Position numbers and translations under genes: made by a program
Shown: positions 35,659 to 43,276 of the stretch, one piece after another
Numbering within the stretch: position 1 is the first letter of the stretch
Layout: every line of letters begins with the position of its first letter
The notes under the pieces: model-generated
Told to the model about the DNA's origin: nothing
Database searches by the model: none
What the model saw: the letters and a program-made list of their open reading frames with translations, nothing else
Assembly (NCBI GenBank): GCA_017444385.1
Contig: JAFSWQ010000015.1
Location: forward strand, 1 to 50,003
DNA length: 50,003 nucleotides
Direction: 5' to 3'
DNA from: Clostridia bacterium
GTDB taxonomy: Bacteria; Bacillota; Clostridia; Christensenellales; CAG-1252

Positions 35659-35745
35659 CCGCCATTCACCGAATTGCTTTGCAATTCCTGCATTTCCATT
35701 AAGGAAACGCGTATTCTTCGAATACGGTGAATGGCGGTTTTGTTG
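35659..35745 (+). terminator. Three-armed (cloverleaf-like) terminator after parC
   Basis: A 13-base perfect closing stem, CCGCCATTCACCG (35659-35671) and CGGTGAATGGCGG (35725-35737), is followed by TTTTGTTG. Three further hairpins lie inside: GAATTGC-TTT-GCAATTC (35671-35687), TTTCC-ATTAA-GGAAA (35693-35707) and CGTATTC-TTC-GAATACG (35710-35726). It is not a tRNA: loop sizes and invariant bases do not fit. Confidence 0.65.
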
Positions 35746-35798
35746 TATATAGCGGTTAGTAAATAATAATATTTTTTTGTTAAGATATAACGAAAATA

Positions 35799-35828
35799 TT
35801 GACACTTTTATAAAAAAATGTCTATAAT
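35799..35828 (+). promoter_or_regulatory. Consensus promoter for the GNAT pair
   Basis: -35 TTGACA (35799-35804), spacer 18, -10 TATAAT (35823-35828), in a very AT-rich stretch, about 50 bases before a strong GGGAGGTG ribosome site. Confidence 0.75.
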
Positions 35829-35886
35829 ATAATCGAATAGACGTATAGTTTATTTAACGAACAAGATTAAACGGGAGGTGAATAAT

Positions 35887-36054
35887 ATGGCTACCATATC
35901 CATTGAAGAAAAGGTCGTTGTTATAGAAGATCCTGAAAAGGCTGTTGAGATACAAGACGCGCTCGATGGTAATTCTTCGTCTTTCGTTGACGTAAAGCCT
36001 GTCGTTGAAAATACAAATACAAAGGAAATTATACGGAAATGGTTTTCCCATTAA
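35887..36054 (+). CDS. Small acidic protein, candidate antitoxin of the GNAT pair
   Basis: 55 residues, starting MATISIEEKVVVIEDPEKAV and ending KEIIRKWFSH. Acidic, with no recognised domain. The ribosome site GGGAGGTG lies seven bases before the start. The end of the frame overlaps the start of the acetyltransferase gene by 16 bases, so the two are translated together. A short acidic protein made just before a GNAT enzyme is the layout of GNAT toxin-antitoxin pairs, but it does not look like the usual ribbon-helix-helix antitoxin. The role is inferred. Confidence 0.6.
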   Translation: MATISIEEKVVVIEDPEKAVEIQDALDGNSSSFVDVKPVVENTNTKEIIRKWFSH

Positions 36055-36608
36055 AGGAAATAATATTCACTGACGACGGGGCAATATCCGAGGAACGAAT
36101 TGAGTTTTTAGATAAGATTTTTTCTTCTTTTAAGTGTTCAAGAGTAAATAAAGACGTAGAGTACTTTTTGAAAGAAAAAGCAATTGAATTTGAGAAAAGC
36201 AAGGAAGCGGCGACCTTTCTTGTTTTTGATGACGAAGAATTCAAAAAAGGCAATTTGAAGTTAACCGCTTTCTTTTCATTGGCGTTGAAGGTGTTTAGTT
36301 TTACTAAAGACGCAGACGAAGCGAATAAAGGAATTATGGGCGTTAATCGTAACACTGTTCCAGCCTATCTTATCGGGCAATTGGCAAGAAGCGAAGACTC
36401 TCAAAACGGCTTTGGAAAAACCGTTTTAAGACAAGCGATATCATATATTAAAAGCGCCCAGTATTTCGTAGGCGGTAAACTTGTGTATCTTGATTGCAGG
36501 GACGATTTGGTTAAGTATTACGAGAAGCAGGGTTTTAAGTTTATACAAAAACGTAAAAAAGCCGATGAAAACGGGGATAGATTAAATCAAATGTACATAA
36601 TAATTTGA
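36039..36608 (+). CDS. GNAT-family acetyltransferase, candidate toxin
   Basis: 189 residues. The acetyl-CoA-binding core is at about 106-135: PAYLIGQLARSED then NGFGKTVLRQAI, matching the Q/R-x-x-G-x-G/A loop in the pattern seen in TacT/AtaT-like toxins. LVYLDCRDDLVKYYEKQGF (about 149-167) is the typical C-terminal motif with the catalytic-region Tyr. Toxins of this group acetylate aminoacyl-tRNA. It could instead be an ordinary acetyltransferase. More A/T-rich codons than parC suggest later arrival. Confidence 0.72.
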   Translation: MVFPLKEIIFTDDGAISEERIEFLDKIFSSFKCSRVNKDVEYFLKEKAIEFEKSKEAATFLVFDDEEFKKGNLKLTAFFSLALKVFSFTKDADEANKGIMGVNRNTVPAYLIGQLARSEDSQNGFGKTVLRQAISYIKSAQYFVGGKLVYLDCRDDLVKYYEKQGFKFIQKRKKADENGDRLNQMYIII

Positions 36609-36660
36609 AGTTTCACCAATCACCTCTATCAAACAATAACGAACAAAATAAGTCAAATAG

Positions 36661-36699
36661 TCCTCTTAACGGCGGTATATAATACATTCGTTAGGAGGA
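36661..36699 (+). promoter_or_regulatory. -10 box enclosed by an 11-base inverted repeat
   Basis: TCCTCTTAACG (36661-36671) and CGTTAGGAGGA (36689-36699) pair with one mismatch. The 17 bases between hold a TATAAT (36678-36683), and the right arm contains the AGGAGG ribosome site of the next gene. No good -35 is seen. A DNA operator is more likely than an RNA hairpin, because transcription would start inside the repeat. Confidence 0.5.
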
Positions 36700-36705
36700 T
36701 TTTTT

Positions 36706-37200
36706 ATGGCAAAATTCAAGAAAACCCTCGTGGGTTTCAGTAGAAAACAAGTTACCGAGTATATAACCGCCCAAGAATTGAAGTCGCAAGGCGAAAAAGA
36801 CACCCTTAAAAAGCGTATCAAAATACTCGAAGAGGAAATCAAGGATTTGACCGCTAAAATCAACGAGAGCAAAGCGAAAGAGAAGAGCGTCATCGACGGG
36901 CTTATTAGGGTGGAAAAGCTCGAACAGGAATGTAAAGAGAAAGCCGAAAAGCGATCGGCGCTCGAAATAGAGAGGCTTGAACTCTTCAAAAAGAATTGGA
37001 CGGAATACGCGGTAAAAACCTGCCGAAACGACTATCGAGAGGTTTTGAACGCGCTCGACGGCTACCTCGCGGATTACACGGCGAACGTGAAAAAGCAATT
37101 CAGGGAAGGCTTGAACCTTACGCCCGCGCCCGACGTAGTAGACGAAGACGCCCTTCGCCTCGCCTCGCTATGCCGCAAACTCGGAATACTCGACGAATAG
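36706..37200 (+). CDS. DivIVA-like coiled-coil protein
   Basis: 164 residues. The N terminus FKKTLVGFSRKQVTEYI resembles the DivIVA/GpsB lipid-binding start (GYxxxEVDxYL), followed by a coiled coil (about 20-95, heptads rich in Lys, Glu and Leu) and a helical tail. DivIVA-like proteins sit at curved membranes and recruit division or cell wall factors. A strong TTAGGAGG precedes the start. Whether it belongs to the host or to the phage region beside it is unclear. Confidence 0.6.
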   Translation: MAKFKKTLVGFSRKQVTEYITAQELKSQGEKDTLKKRIKILEEEIKDLTAKINESKAKEKSVIDGLIRVEKLEQECKEKAEKRSALEIERLELFKKNWTEYAVKTCRNDYREVLNALDGYLADYTANVKKQFREGLNLTPAPDVVDEDALRLASLCRKLGILDE

Positions 37201-37204
37201 CGAA

Positions 37205-37850
37205 TTTATGAAATGAATTGCGATTATATCGCGTGAATTGCACTTCGTGCATGAATTGACCTTTCGGTCGTGAATTGCAATTATTCTAATTGCATTGCGG
37301 ATGAGCCTTAGGCGAAAAGATTAAATCGTCATGTTGAGCGAAGTCGAAACATCTCAACCGAATTATTAAAAATAAGAGCGTACAAGTGGTTTGCTTGTAT
37401 CGCGTAGCGATCTAATAAACTTAACGTCCTATGGAGACGGTCGTACCGTCCTACGAATAGTAGTATTGCGAGCGACCGTCTCTTTGCGCCCTTCCGCCAA
37501 AGGCGGGAGCAAAGGGAGAGGGGACGTTCCCAAAGGGCGACCATAGGGAGGACGACGGAAGGGAGAGGGTTTTAAGAAAATTTGCCGAAAAAATAAAACA
37601 AATATTGAGTTAATAGTAATTGAATAGAAACGACCAAAAGTTAATAACTTTTTGATATGATATGTCGTAATCAACGATTTATTTAGATATTGGATATACC
37701 AAGTACTATTATAAAACCCCCGACCTTCCGTCGAGCTAAAGCTCTTTGGGAACGTCCCCTCCCCCTTTGCCCGCTTGAATCCCAGATTCTTCGCTAAAGG
37801 GTGCAAACTTTTGGAATTCGCTACGCTCGAATGATAACTCGTGTTGCAAG
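37205..37850. repeat. Composite repeat block, left copy flanking the phage head module
   Basis: In order: an R3 block (37213-37320), an R1 unit (37328-37360), a linker TATTAAAAATAAGAGCGTAC onwards, an R5 palindrome (37432-37490), and R4 arms with an AT-rich centre to about 37830. The same order and orientation recur at 43277-44010. No gene in the 864 bases between 37201 and 38064. Confidence 0.8.
37427..37830 (+). mobile_element. MITE-like element R4, full-length copy
   Basis: Left arm: R5 palindrome, CCGCCAAAGGCGGGAGCAAA, GGGAGAGGGGACGTTCCC and GGAAGGGAGAGGGTTTT (to 37574). Right arm from 37713: AAAACCCCCGACCTTCCGTC, GGGAACGTCCCCTCCCCCTT, then GGGTGCAAACTTTTGGAATT. Arms of about 60-65 bases are imperfect inverted repeats around about 140 AT-rich bases. 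No transposase frame. Confidence 0.65.
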
Positions 37851-37936
37851 AATGATAATTCGCTTTATATATATTTTGTTTTAATAGTTATATAATATTC
37901 TAATTTAACCTCTTCGAAAATTTTTTTAATTTTAAT

Positions 37937-38046
37937 AGGACAACCTGTCCTTCTAACTTGACATTCGGCTCTAAATGGGGTAGAATAGTATCGAAAACGG
38001 CGAAAAGCCATTTATTTTTTAGACTTTTAACGGGACAGCGTGTCCT
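37937..38046 (+). promoter_or_regulatory. Promoter with paired GGACA-N5-TGTCC type operators
   Basis: -35 TTGACA (37958-37963), spacer 17, -10 TAGAAT (37981-37986). A perfect inverted repeat AGGACA-ACC-TGTCCT (37937-37951) lies just before the -35, and a near-identical one, GGGACA-GCG-TGTCCT (38032-38046), lies in the leader just before the ribosome site. Both share GGACA-NNN-TGTCC. Two identical sites around one promoter suggest a repressor that loops or blocks DNA. The regulator is not identified. Confidence 0.75.
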
Positions 38047-38064
38047 AAATAGAAAAGGAGAGAA

Positions 38065-38349
38065 ATGGAAGAGATATTGACCGACAAGACGACGTTTGAC
38101 GAAACTACCATTTTCCAAGCGATTCGAGAGACCGAAAAAACTATCGAAAAACTCAACGACGGAGAAGTGGTCGAAATTAAAGAAGACTTTGACGATTATT
38201 TGAAAGGGTTGAAAAAGCAAGCCGTCAAACTCGACGTTTGCCCCGCGTGCGGCGGCGAACTCAAATGGAACTACAAACTGAATCTCAAACGCGACGGACT
38301 TATAGGTTACGTCAAGTGCGAAAAATGCGATTATACGGAGGTGTGCTGA
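38065..38349 (+). CDS. Small protein with C-terminal zinc ribbon
   Basis: 94 residues. An acidic helical N-terminal half (about 1-55), then CPACGGELKWNYKL and CEKCDYTEVC, two CxxC pairs about 25 apart: a zinc ribbon. It is the first gene after the GGACA-operator promoter. AAAGGAG lies before the start. Zinc ribbons of this kind are common in phage nucleic-acid-binding or regulatory proteins; no specific family is recognised. It overlaps the next gene by one base (TGATG). Confidence 0.65.
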   Translation: MEEILTDKTTFDETTIFQAIRETEKTIEKLNDGEVVEIKEDFDDYLKGLKKQAVKLDVCPACGGELKWNYKLNLKRDGLIGYVKCEKCDYTEVC

Positions 38350-38903
38350 TGAGCGATATCGTTGAAGAAAGGGTTTGTCCCGTATGCCGAAAAAAATTTT
38401 ACTTGCGTTGCGATCCGCCCGTTTACGGCTGGCGAATAAACGACGAACTCTATTGCGGTTATACTTGTATGCGCAAGGTAGAGAAACTTCTTAACGTGCC
38501 CGAAGACAACGGGTTAAGGGTCATATCCGCAGACGTTTCGGCGATATGGAAGGATATGAGAACCCTTCGTTCGTACTCTCGCAAATACGACCATTTACGC
38601 CGTATGAAGTACAGCGACCGCCTTACCGAAAACGCCAAGCAAGACCTCGTAATTCTCATCGCCGACTGCGCCAAAAGGATAGAGCGTATCAAGATAAAGT
38701 ACGCCTACGGCATAGGCAAATTGAGCAAAGAGAACTACCAACTCATTTACGGATTCGCCATTTGCGGCTGGGATAAAGACAGGCTCGTTGTCGAGAGCGG
38801 ATTGTCCTACGAAACCTTGTGCGATCGTTTTGAAGAGATATTCCGCTCTTTGAAGAGATACGAGAATTCGGGGATTTACCGTAGGAGATGGATCTGTGGA
38901 TAA
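38349..38903 (+). CDS. Zinc-finger and helix-turn-helix-like phage protein
   Basis: 184 residues. The N-terminal CPVCRKKF and CGYTCMRK form a probable zinc finger (about 10-42). The middle is helical. The C terminus has a possible helix-turn-helix (DRLVVESGLSYETLCDRFEE). I use the ATG at 38349, which overlaps the previous stop; an in-frame ATG at 38238 would run through the previous gene. Position before the large terminase fits a late regulator or a small terminase subunit. The function is not established. Confidence 0.6.
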   Translation: MSDIVEERVCPVCRKKFYLRCDPPVYGWRINDELYCGYTCMRKVEKLLNVPEDNGLRVISADVSAIWKDMRTLRSYSRKYDHLRRMKYSDRLTENAKQDLVILIADCAKRIERIKIKYAYGIGKLSKENYQLIYGFAICGWDKDRLVVESGLSYETLCDRFEEIFRSLKRYENSGIYRRRWICG

Positions 38904-39144
38904 AAAGCAAGAGGCGCTCGACGAAGCGCTCGCTTGGCTGACCGTAAGACTTAAACGGGCTACGTACGCGGAAGGGGAAATATACGCGCTCATCACCAAG
39001 CCCGAAATGACCGAAGGGGATAAAAAGAGATACGATCTGCTCACCGCGGACGTCAAGAGCATCAATATCAAGGACGTTACGGGGGTAATCGACGCGTTAT
39101 CCGAAGAGGAGGGAGAAGACGTCGGATTTGAAGAATTCGAGTGA
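38896..39144 (+). CDS. Small acidic helical protein before terminase
   Basis: 82 residues with a GTG start and AGGAG eight bases upstream, overlapping the previous gene by eight bases. Predicted helical throughout, with an acidic tail (EEEGEDVGFEEFE). No family recognised. Small proteins here may be terminase small subunits or head accessory factors. Confidence 0.6.
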   Translation: MDKKQEALDEALAWLTVRLKRATYAEGEIYALITKPEMTEGDKKRYDLLTADVKSINIKDVTGVIDALSEEEGEDVGFEEFE

Positions 39145-40849
39145 CGCGCTCATATTCGATCTTATCGAAAGGCGCAAGCGGCTCTATCTTGCCACGCCCG
39201 AAAAGGACGGCAGATTCGTTATTTACGCCGCAAAGAAAATATTACAAGATAAAAGCTCGGTGCGCGAAGTGCGCCGCGCGCCCTATCTGCTTATCGAGGC
39301 GCTGTTTACCATAGTAGACAAAAACAAAAAGAGCGTGCCTTTTTTCCTTAACGAAGTTCAACGTCGATTTTTGAGAGTCTTCGAGGAAAAGGGCACCTCT
39401 CGCCCGTATTTTATTTTGAAGGGTAGGCAGCAGGGTTTTACCACTCTCATAACCGCAATGCAGTTGTGTTACGCGATAACCAAGCGCAATTTCAGCGGTT
39501 TTACCATGGCGGACTGTACCGACAACGTAAACGCCATTTTTAACGACAAAGCGAAAACCGTCTATTATCGGCTGCCAAAAATAATGCGCCCGCACGAAAA
39601 GTACAATTCCAAAAGGGAATTATATTTCGATAAACTCAATTCGACTTGGCGTATAGCGTGCGCGGGCGACCAAGCCGGGCGAAGCCGCACTCTCGAATTC
39701 GCGCATTTCAGCGAAGCGGCGTTTTTCGACTGTTCGATATCCGAACTTCAAAAAAGCATAGGCGAGGCGCTCGTTAAGAACGCCGTAGTGATATACGAAA
39801 CTACCGCCAACGGATTCAACCAAGCCAAAGACCTTTGGGACGGGGGAAGCTGCGAAAACCTCTTTTTCGAGTGGTGGCTTACCGACGAATACCGCTCGGA
39901 TAACCTATCTATCCTTGAAAACGTCCGCGACGCTTGGCTTGAAAGCCGCCTCGAATACCTTAAAAAAATAGGGCTTGACGATAACCAACGCGCCTGGTAC
40001 GCCGAGAAATACGCGGGTTATCTCGATAAAGACGCGATAAAACAAGAGTATCCCTGCTCGCCTGAAGAGGCGTTCGTAGCCTCGGGGGATCAATTTTTCG
40101 ATAAAGACAAAATCATAGATAGAATAAATCAAATAAAAGGGAAACCGCCCGAAAGTACGGGTGAGTTCTCTTACGTCGCGCACGTCGCGGAAACCGTCAC
40201 GCTAACCGAAAAGCGTTGGACGGAATCTTCTTCGGGCGCGATCAAAATAATTATACCGCCCGAGGAAAACGAGCGCTACGTTCTGGGCGCGGACACTGCG
40301 GGCGAAGGGGGTGATTACTATACCGGTGTTGTAGAAAGAGTATCTGATTTTAAGACGGTGGCGGTCTTAAGAGTACGACGAATAGACGACGATTTATACG
40401 CTCGACAGCTGTATTGTTTAGGGGAGACGTATAACTTCGCGCTTATCGCCGTGGAAGTGAATTTTTCGACCGCGCCCATTCGTGAACTTATCAAAATGGA
40501 ATATCCCGAGCTATACCGACGAAACGACGAAAGCGGCGTGTCCTCGTTTGGATTCAGAACGACGTCGATAACAAGACCGCTCGTATTATCCTATTTCAAG
40601 GCGGCGTTTAGAGAGGATCCGAAGATGGAAACAAATTACGAAACCTTGCTCGAAATGCTGTCCTTCGTGAGGGGTAAGAGCGGTAAGGCGGAAGCCGAGA
40701 TAGGCAAACACGACGATCTTGTGATGGCTAAAAGCATAGCGCACTACGTCGCGTTGACTACGGCGGATAGGGGGATAAAACGAGAGAAAGGATTTTTGGA
40801 AGGCAACTTCCTTTTATCCGAGAAAAAAGACCATTATTCGGAATGGTAA
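39128..40849 (+). CDS. terL: Phage terminase large subunit
   Basis: The ATP-driven DNA-packaging motor and nuclease, 573 residues. The Walker A-like KGRQQGFTT is at 98-106 and Walker B-like TLEFAHFSEAAFF at 188-200; VIYETTANGF is motif C-like. The RNase H-type nuclease domain begins ERYVLGADTAGEGGD, giving Asp389, with Glu443 (AVEVNF) and Asp529/530 (KHDDLVMA) as the other metal ligands. All motor and nuclease residues look intact. The TTG start overlaps the previous frame by 17 bases; the ribosome site GGAGGG lies somewhat far upstream. Confidence 0.9.
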   Translation: MKNSSDALIFDLIERRKRLYLATPEKDGRFVIYAAKKILQDKSSVREVRRAPYLLIEALFTIVDKNKKSVPFFLNEVQRRFLRVFEEKGTSRPYFILKGRQQGFTTLITAMQLCYAITKRNFSGFTMADCTDNVNAIFNDKAKTVYYRLPKIMRPHEKYNSKRELYFDKLNSTWRIACAGDQAGRSRTLEFAHFSEAAFFDCSISELQKSIGEALVKNAVVIYETTANGFNQAKDLWDGGSCENLFFEWWLTDEYRSDNLSILENVRDAWLESRLEYLKKIGLDDNQRAWYAEKYAGYLDKDAIKQEYPCSPEEAFVASGDQFFDKDKIIDRINQIKGKPPESTGEFSYVAHVAETVTLTEKRWTESSSGAIKIIIPPEENERYVLGADTAGEGGDYYTGVVERVSDFKTVAVLRVRRIDDDLYARQLYCLGETYNFALIAVEVNFSTAPIRELIKMEYPELYRRNDESGVSSFGFRTTSITRPLVLSYFKAAFREDPKMETNYETLLEMLSFVRGKSGKAEAEIGKHDDLVMAKSIAHYVALTTADRGIKREKGFLEGNFLLSEKKDHYSEW

Positions 40850-40863
40850 AAGAGGGAAAAATA

Positions 40864-41526
40864 TTGGAAAACGTAAACGAAATTACTAAATCGCCAAGCG
40901 TTGAGAACGCCGAAAATTCTCAAACCATTATCGAAAACGACGGGGGAATAGACGGCGTAAACAAAGGCGAGAAGACGGTAAACGACGCTATCGAAAACGT
41001 CGAGAGCGAGAGTGATAATAGCCTCGAAAGTGGGGGGAATACCGCTAAAAACGCTACCGACGAGATAGAAAACTCAAACGTCGATTCAGTAGCCGAAACC
41101 GCCGATAGCGACGAAGAAAGCGAAGAGCCGCTCGATGAAAGCGGGGAAGAAACGCGTAAGTGGTTCGCCGCCGACCGTGAAAAATTCCTTGAAAGTTACC
41201 CGGACGTAGACCTAATGAAACTACTCGAAGACGAAAAATTCGTGAGGTTCGTAGGCAATAGAGCGGGCGTAGAGCCGCTCAAAGATATCTACGCGGATTA
41301 CGAGGAATTGAAAGGGGAACTTCTCGCGTTAGCGCGCGAGCAAGCCAAAGCCGAGTACGAAAAACGCCTCGCGAAAAGAGGGGCGTCGCCCGGCAGCCTC
41401 ACCGAGTTGAAAACGCAAACGGACGGCGAGTATTACACCATCGACGAAATCAAAAAAATGTCCGCCGATTACATCGACGAACACTGGGACAAAGTACAAC
41501 GCTCTATCCAAAGAGCAAAAAAGTAA
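40864..41526 (+). CDS. Acidic scaffold-like protein
   Basis: 220 residues. The first 90 are low-complexity Glu/Asn/Ser/Asp. The rest is helical, with a basic end (QRSIQRAKK), the usual layout of phage scaffolding proteins that guide capsid assembly. It lies directly before the capsid gene. I chose TTG 40864 because AGAGGG lies eight bases upstream. An in-frame ATG at 40843 overlaps the terminase stop but lacks a ribosome site. No portal gene sits between it and the terminase. Confidence 0.7.
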   Translation: MENVNEITKSPSVENAENSQTIIENDGGIDGVNKGEKTVNDAIENVESESDNSLESGGNTAKNATDEIENSNVDSVAETADSDEESEEPLDESGEETRKWFAADREKFLESYPDVDLMKLLEDEKFVRFVGNRAGVEPLKDIYADYEELKGELLALAREQAKAEYEKRLAKRGASPGSLTELKTQTDGEYYTIDEIKKMSADYIDEHWDKVQRSIQRAKK

Positions 41527-41890
41527 AGAGAAAAGCCTAAACGAGTATTGTTTATAGACGAGTAGTGAGAAACTAAAAGTACGTCATCCCGAGCCTGTCG
41601 AGGGATCCCTTAACGCGAAGCAGAAGCAACAAGGAAGAGATGTTTCGACGACGGCAATAAATTGCCTGCTCAACATGACGAATAAAAAACCTCGCGAAGC
41701 GAGGCTCGAGCAAACGCAAAACGTTTGCGAGAAAGAGGAATAGGCAAGCAACAACGAAACCATCGTAGATGGTGAGTAAAAGCGCAGCCTATGACGAGTC
41801 GAGGGATCCCCTAACGCGAAGCAGAAGCAACAAGGAAGAGATGTTTCGACTACGCTCAACATGACGAGAAAAATTAATCGCGAAAACTGC
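41527..41890. repeat. Host-type R1/R2 repeats between scaffold and capsid genes
   Basis: R1 units at about 41579-41615 and, inverted, at 41633-41680 and 41836-41872. An inverted R2 unit covers 41692-41790. The 21-base run ACGCGAAGCAGAAGCAACAAG is duplicated at about 41614 and 41816, so one R2+R1 block looks inserted into another. The capsid ribosome site AGGGGGA follows after 40 more bases. Confidence 0.8.
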
Positions 41891-41938
41891 AAACATACTC
41901 AAAAGGCACAAACATTCAAATTTTTTTTAGGGGGAAAT

Positions 41939-42811
41939 ATGTCTTATTCTAATTTTATACCGCAAGTTTGGGAAACCGGAATAAACAGAGATTTGGAAAG
42001 AAAATGCGTCTTCGCGGAAGACTGCTATCGCAAATACGAAGGCGCGGTCAAGCGTCAAGGCGAAAGCGTAACTATCACGGGTATCGGCAGACCTACCATC
42101 TATTCGATGGATAAAGCCGACCGTAACGGCGAGATAAACGCCGCCGAAAAGGTGGAAAGCACGTCCGTTCTTATGCCTATAAATCAAATCGCGTACTTCA
42201 ATTACGAAGTGGGCGACGTGGACGAAGCGCAAGCGCAAAACGGCGTAATGCAGGCGTTGCACGAGGAAACCACCGAAGGGCTTGCCAACAAAATCGACGC
42301 TTACATAGCGGGTTTGGCAAAGTCCGCCGAAGCGAAGGTTCTGGGCACCGTTAAGTGCGTTACCGGCGTCGCTTCCACCAACGAAAAGAACGTCTTGGAT
42401 ATCCTCGACGAAATACAAGAGAACTTGCTTCTCAACGACGTAGCGGATAGTACCGAGATCGTCGTGACCGTAGATCCCAAGTTCTTCACGCGTTTCCGCA
42501 AGGAATACCGCGTCGCCGATACCGACAACTCGCAAATTTTGAAGAACGGCAGAGTTTGCTACTACAACGGTATGCAAATCAAGGTCAGCAACAACGTTGC
42601 GGCGGGTACCGCGACGATAGGGGGTTCGAGCGCGAACGTGCGCTATATTATGGCGAGAACCAAGAGGGCTATCGCATACGTCAAACCTTTGACTCACACC
42701 GAGGCGTACCGTCCCGAAAAGAAGTTCGCGGACGCGGTAAAAGGTTTCGTACTCTTCGACGCGAAGATCGTTCGCCCCAAAGAGTTGTTCGTATATAAAT
42801 GTTCTTATTAA
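41939..42811 (+). CDS. Phage major capsid protein
   Basis: 290 residues. The N-terminal FIPQVWETGINRDLERKCVF, then GAVKRQGESVTITGIG and PINQIAYFNYEVGDVDEAQA, are the pattern of the P22-like/HK97-fold coat proteins of Firmicute phages. The end is intact (FVLFDAKIVRPKELFVYK). The start at 41939 follows AGGGGGA. A longer frame from 41861 would translate the end of an R1 repeat and is rejected. Confidence 0.85.
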   Translation: MSYSNFIPQVWETGINRDLERKCVFAEDCYRKYEGAVKRQGESVTITGIGRPTIYSMDKADRNGEINAAEKVESTSVLMPINQIAYFNYEVGDVDEAQAQNGVMQALHEETTEGLANKIDAYIAGLAKSAEAKVLGTVKCVTGVASTNEKNVLDILDEIQENLLLNDVADSTEIVVTVDPKFFTRFRKEYRVADTDNSQILKNGRVCYYNGMQIKVSNNVAAGTATIGGSSANVRYIMARTKRAIAYVKPLTHTEAYRPEKKFADAVKGFVLFDAKIVRPKELFVYKCSY

Positions 42812-42822
42812 GGAGGTAGGAT

Positions 42823-43269
42823 ATGGCGTTTGCAAGTATAACCGTAAAGAAAGTAAGCAATGTAAATCAAGCGATGACGGCGGAAGATTATACTTCCCTT
42901 ACCACCGCGCTCGCCTCTAACGGCGAAACTTCCGCGACTATCGGCGGCTATTTCGAGATGGACGAAAGGGACGATAAATATCTTCTTTTGTTCTACAATA
43001 GCGACTCGAATTCGCAAAGTTTCACGATAAAAGCCTCTAACGCAATGCAAGGGGTAAACGATTATACCTCAACTTTGGCGGCGGGGAAATACACCGTATT
43101 GAATATTGAAAGCGGCAGGTTCAAATGGATATCCGCAAACGGCGGCTACGCCGACCAAGCGAAGACCATACCGCACAACGTATCCTCTTCGGGATTCACC
43201 GAAAAGGGCAAGGTGTTCGTCACCGCCACCGACGCGAAAGTAAAGATGGCAGTCATCTGCAAAGCGTAA
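42823..43269 (+). CDS. Capsid decoration or head-fibre-like protein
   Basis: 148 residues, with AGGAGG five bases before the start and 11 bases after the capsid stop. Mostly beta-strand-like and rich in Ser/Thr/Asn (KASNAMQGVNDYTSTLAAGK). A small protein straight after the capsid gene is most often a decoration or head-stabilising protein. No motif confirms it. Confidence 0.6.
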   Translation: MAFASITVKKVSNVNQAMTAEDYTSLTTALASNGETSATIGGYFEMDERDDKYLLLFYNSDSNSQSFTIKASNAMQGVNDYTSTLAAGKYTVLNIESGRFKWISANGGYADQAKTIPHNVSSSGFTEKGKVFVTATDAKVKMAVICKA

Positions 43270-43276
43270 GAATCGC

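Noticed and set aside
35659..35745. A tRNA gene in the cloverleaf-like structure
   Set aside because: Arm and loop sizes do not fit. The invariant T-loop and D-loop bases and a sensible anticodon loop are missing, and the structure ends in a T run like a terminator.
41861..41938. An N-terminal extension of the capsid protein starting at 41861
   Set aside because: The extension translates the tail of an R1 repeat. The real start at 41939 has a strong AGGGGGA site and the expected capsid N terminus.
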